From assembly GCA_002414865.1 (NCBI GenBank), contig DIAQ01000043.1, positions 15,577 through 23,505 on the forward strand: a stretch of DNA of 7,929 nt, given 5' to 3'. The notes under the pieces were generated by a model. That model had not been told where the DNA came from and searched no databases. It saw only the letters and a program-made list of their open reading frames with translations. This DNA comes from a candidate division Hyd24-12 bacterium UBA5074 (GTDB taxonomy: Bacteria > Fermentibacterota > Fermentibacteria > Fermentibacterales > Fermentibacteraceae). Below, one piece after another: positions 6,030-7,929 of this stretch (within the stretch, counting starts at the first letter, position 1; each line of letters opens with the position of its first letter). The position numbers were made by a program, and so were the translations under genes.

Positions 6030-7929
6030 TCAAGGGGCGACCGGAGTCAGTACCTGCCCCGAGACGATGTCCAGCCGGAGCCTCTCCAGGAAGGGGGAGA
6101 ACTCCCTGGCGATCTGTGTTTCGGTCTGATCGCCGACCTGCCTCATGAGGGACTCGCTCAGATATCTGGACTCCTCGGGGCCGAGGATCTCCTCGAGCGC
6201 CTGCCTGTCAGCCGCCACCCTCGAGAGGAGCTGGTCGCGGAACCGGTCCGTGAAGCGAGGTATGCCCCACCAGAAAGACGACAGTGCCTCGTACTCGATG
6301 CTCAGCCTCGTCCCGACAAGCTGAGCGTTCCCCGGATCGGCGGCGACAAGGCTGTCCAGCTTCCCGAAGGCATTCCCGATGATGCTCCCGGGGATCCATG
6401 GCTCGGAAGCAGCCCCCTCGCCGGCGGCCTGAGGCCCGCCCACCCGCTCCATCATCTGCCGGAACCGCAGAGCGACACCAGGGTCGACACCCCTCTGGAA
6501 TTCGCTCTCCGCTATCAGGACGCACTTCGACAGGAAGGAGTCGTACTGGAGCGCGACGTCCATGATCCTGAGCAGCCTGGGTCTCCACGAGGCCGGCTCG
6601 GAATCGGGATCCATGACCTCGCGCATCGCAGTGTCGAGGAGGCTCACTCCACCGGGCCAGTCCGGCGCCCAGAGGGAACCGTCATAGATCAGCTGCGAGC
6701 AGAAGAAGACGAGGGAGTCGATCGCCCCCGGATCGCCGTCCTGCAGTCCCGCCAGCGATCCGACGATGTACTGCATGGGCAGGGGGACTGTCGTGGAGGC
6801 GAGCGCGGAATCCACCTCGGCCCTGATCCCCGTCGTGTCCCCGGATGTCCATCTCTCGTAGAGGTTCCAACCCTCGGCGGTGGCAGCGGCCTGGGCCGGA
6901 AGCGCGACCGCCATCTCCGGGAGCCTGGGGCTGCCGGATTCCCCTGCCATCGCGAGGAGTTCCGACGCCAGGCTGTCGGCTGCCGCGGGATGCGTCGCCA
7001 TCATCAGGCCCGAGAACCAGTAAAGGCGGTTGTCCCTGCGCATCGCCTTGCGGGCGTCGTCGGTCGGGTCGGTTTCGTCCTTCTCCAGGCCGTATAGCCA
7101 GAGGATGTGGGAAGCGTCGCGCCAGCCGCCGAGAGGGCCGATCGTCCCCGCCTGGGCCACGTAGTCGGCTCTGCGATGCGCGTGGAGATCGTAGGCCCTG
7201 CGCATCGAGTGCATGGCCTGGGCGGGAAGGCCCAGCCGCGTGTATGCCAGCGCGAAGTTGTTGTGCAGCTCTGCATAGTCGGGGGCGCGCACGGCCAGGG
7301 ATTCATACGCCGCGAGGGCGCGCATGGATACGTCGAGAAGGGCCTGCTGGTCAGGAGTGTAGCCCTGCTGCTCGAGAAGTCTGGTGAGAGGCTGGCTGGT
7401 AGGCTGGATTATCAGAGCCCGGGTCAGATAGGCGCTGCCGAGGCCGTACCATCCCCCCAGCTCGGACGGGTTCGTCCTCACACAGTTCCTGAGCCATGCC
7501 ACCGAGCTGTCGCACAGGACGGAGGCATCCGCGTATCTCGTCAGGGCTTCGGTGCGCCGCGTCTCGTCACCCGTCTGCTCCCACGCGATGGCCGCGTTGC
7601 CGGCCAGGGTCAGGTCGGACTCGATGCGCTCCAGATACATGTCCTTCCCGACGAACAGCAGGTGCCCGGAGCGCATGGCGCTGAAGTAGTCGGGCAGCGC
7701 CACGGGAACGGTGTAGAGGATCACCCCGGCCAGCGGCACGATCCACAGCCGGGAGACCTTCCTGCCGGCCTGTCCGGCTCCTGAGAGCAGCAGCCCGGTG
7801 TAGAGCGTGAGGAGGAATGCGGACGGGGGCCATCTCAGGCTCACCGAGACCACCGCCTCCGCCAGGAGCGAGACGCAACCCGTGATCAGGCCGAGGGTCA
7901 GGAGGTCCGTGTCCTTCCTCCGGGCGGCC
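6030..7929 (-). CDS. C-terminal part of an O-antigen ligase/Wzy-like membrane protein with TPR tail
   Basis: The frame is open to the window edge, so the start is outside; 632 codons are visible. The first part has hydrophobic membrane segments (about residues 9-25, 36-48 and 61-76) with SVSLRWPPSA (28-37) between the first two. A [SV]SLRW.PSA block followed by a last pair of membrane helices is typical of the C-terminal end of the O-antigen ligase/polymerase (Wzy_C) domain in proteins that carry a TPR tail. The long soluble part is helix-rich; the clearest TPR-like unit is PDYAELHNNFALAYTRLGLP (216-235), and PSELGGWYGLGSAYLTRAL (154-172) is another. The last 350 or so residues have no motif I recognise. 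Such proteins usually handle polysaccharide polymerisation or ligation, or protein O-glycosylation, but the catalytic half is not visible, so this is an inference. A GTG at 7853 is an internal codon, since upstream in-frame sequence continues the membrane segment. It ends before the operon promoter and is probably a separate unit. Confidence 0.65.
   Translation of the reverse strand, partial: AARRKDTDLLTLGLITGCVSLLAEAVVSVSLRWPPSAFLLTLYTGLLLSGAGQAGRKVSRLWIVPLAGVILYTVPVALPDYFSAMRSGHLLFVGKDMYLERIESDLTLAGNAAIAWEQTGDETRRTEALTRYADASVLCDSSVAWLRNCVRTNPSELGGWYGLGSAYLTRALIIQPTSQPLTRLLEQQGYTPDQQALLDVSMRALAAYESLAVRAPDYAELHNNFALAYTRLGLPAQAMHSMRRAYDLHAHRRADYVAQAGTIGPLGGWRDASHILWLYGLEKDETDPTDDARKAMRRDNRLYWFSGLMMATHPAAADSLASELLAMAGESGSPRLPEMAVALPAQAAATAEGWNLYERWTSGDTTGIRAEVDSALASTTVPLPMQYIVGSLAGLQDGDPGAIDSLVFFCSQLIYDGSLWAPDWPGGVSLLDTAMREVMDPDSEPASWRPRLLRIMDVALQYDSFLSKCVLIAESEFQRGVDPGVALRFRQMMERVGGPQAAGEGAASEPWIPGSIIGNAFGKLDSLVAADPGNAQLVGTRLSIEYEALSSFWWGIPRFTDRFRDQLLSRVAADRQALEEILGPEESRYLSESLMRQVGDQTETQIAREFSPFLERLRLDIVSGQVLTPVAP

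Noticed and set aside
5997..6030. Possible terminator after the Wzy-like gene (GAAGC and GCTTC arms)
   Set aside because: The stem is 5 bp with a loop of more than 20 bases and no T-run, so it does not meet the pattern of an intrinsic terminator.
5967..7097. Open plus-strand frame of about 376 codons opposite the TPR tail
   Set aside because: It is antisense to a frame with membrane helices and TPR-like units, has no recognisable motif, and is rich in Arg, Pro and Gly as shadow frames are.
1..7929. Mobile elements, tRNA or rRNA genes, CRISPR arrays, or a novel system
   Set aside because: All but about 200 bases are accounted for by conserved minus-strand genes. I saw no transposase or integrase motifs, no regularly spaced repeats and no tRNA-like cloverleaf sequence.

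Overview
The window is a GC-rich bacterial chromosome segment in which every supported gene lies on the minus strand. Read in the direction of transcription (from 7929 down to 1) it holds the 3' part of a membrane protein of the O-antigen ligase/Wzy type with a TPR-containing tail. A candidate sigma70-like promoter follows, and then the conserved translation/transcription cluster rimP - nusA - infB - rbfA - truB - ribF. Both window edges cut a gene: the Wzy-like gene lacks its start and ribF lacks its 3' end.

Layout: 7929-6030, O-antigen ligase-like/TPR protein (partial). 6029-5896, the only sizeable gap before the operon, with a promoter candidate and a Shine-Dalgarno site. 5895-5446 rimP. 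A 40-base gap with the nusA ribosome binding site. 5405-4041 nusA. 4048-1913 infB, overlapping the nusA stop by 8 bases. A 19-base gap. 1893-1549 rbfA. 1552-689 truB, overlapping rbfA by 4 bases. 692-1 ribF, overlapping truB by ATGA. The tight packing says rimP to ribF is one transcription unit. The products share a theme: RimP and RbfA mature the 30S subunit, IF2 joins the subunits on initiator tRNA, TruB makes pseudouridine 55 in tRNA, NusA works on RNA polymerase, and RibF makes FMN and FAD.

The organism cannot be named from the sequence alone. GC-rich codon use combined with AGG as the main arginine codon in ribF, three non-ATG starts (TTG for nusA and truB, GTG for rimP) and several departures from otherwise well-kept family motifs suggest a divergent, probably little-cultured phylum. 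A lineage of the FCB superphylum or nearby candidate phyla is a guess only.

No new defence, mobile or biosynthetic system is visible: there are no transposases, tRNAs, CRISPR arrays or integration sites. What merits a second look is motif drift in the core machinery: the IF2 G4 motif (SKMD for NKxD), the RbfA kink (Ser-Gln-Ser for Ala-x-Gly), and smaller changes in NusA, TruB and RibF. The promoter at the operon head and a repeat across the infB stop codon are also noted.
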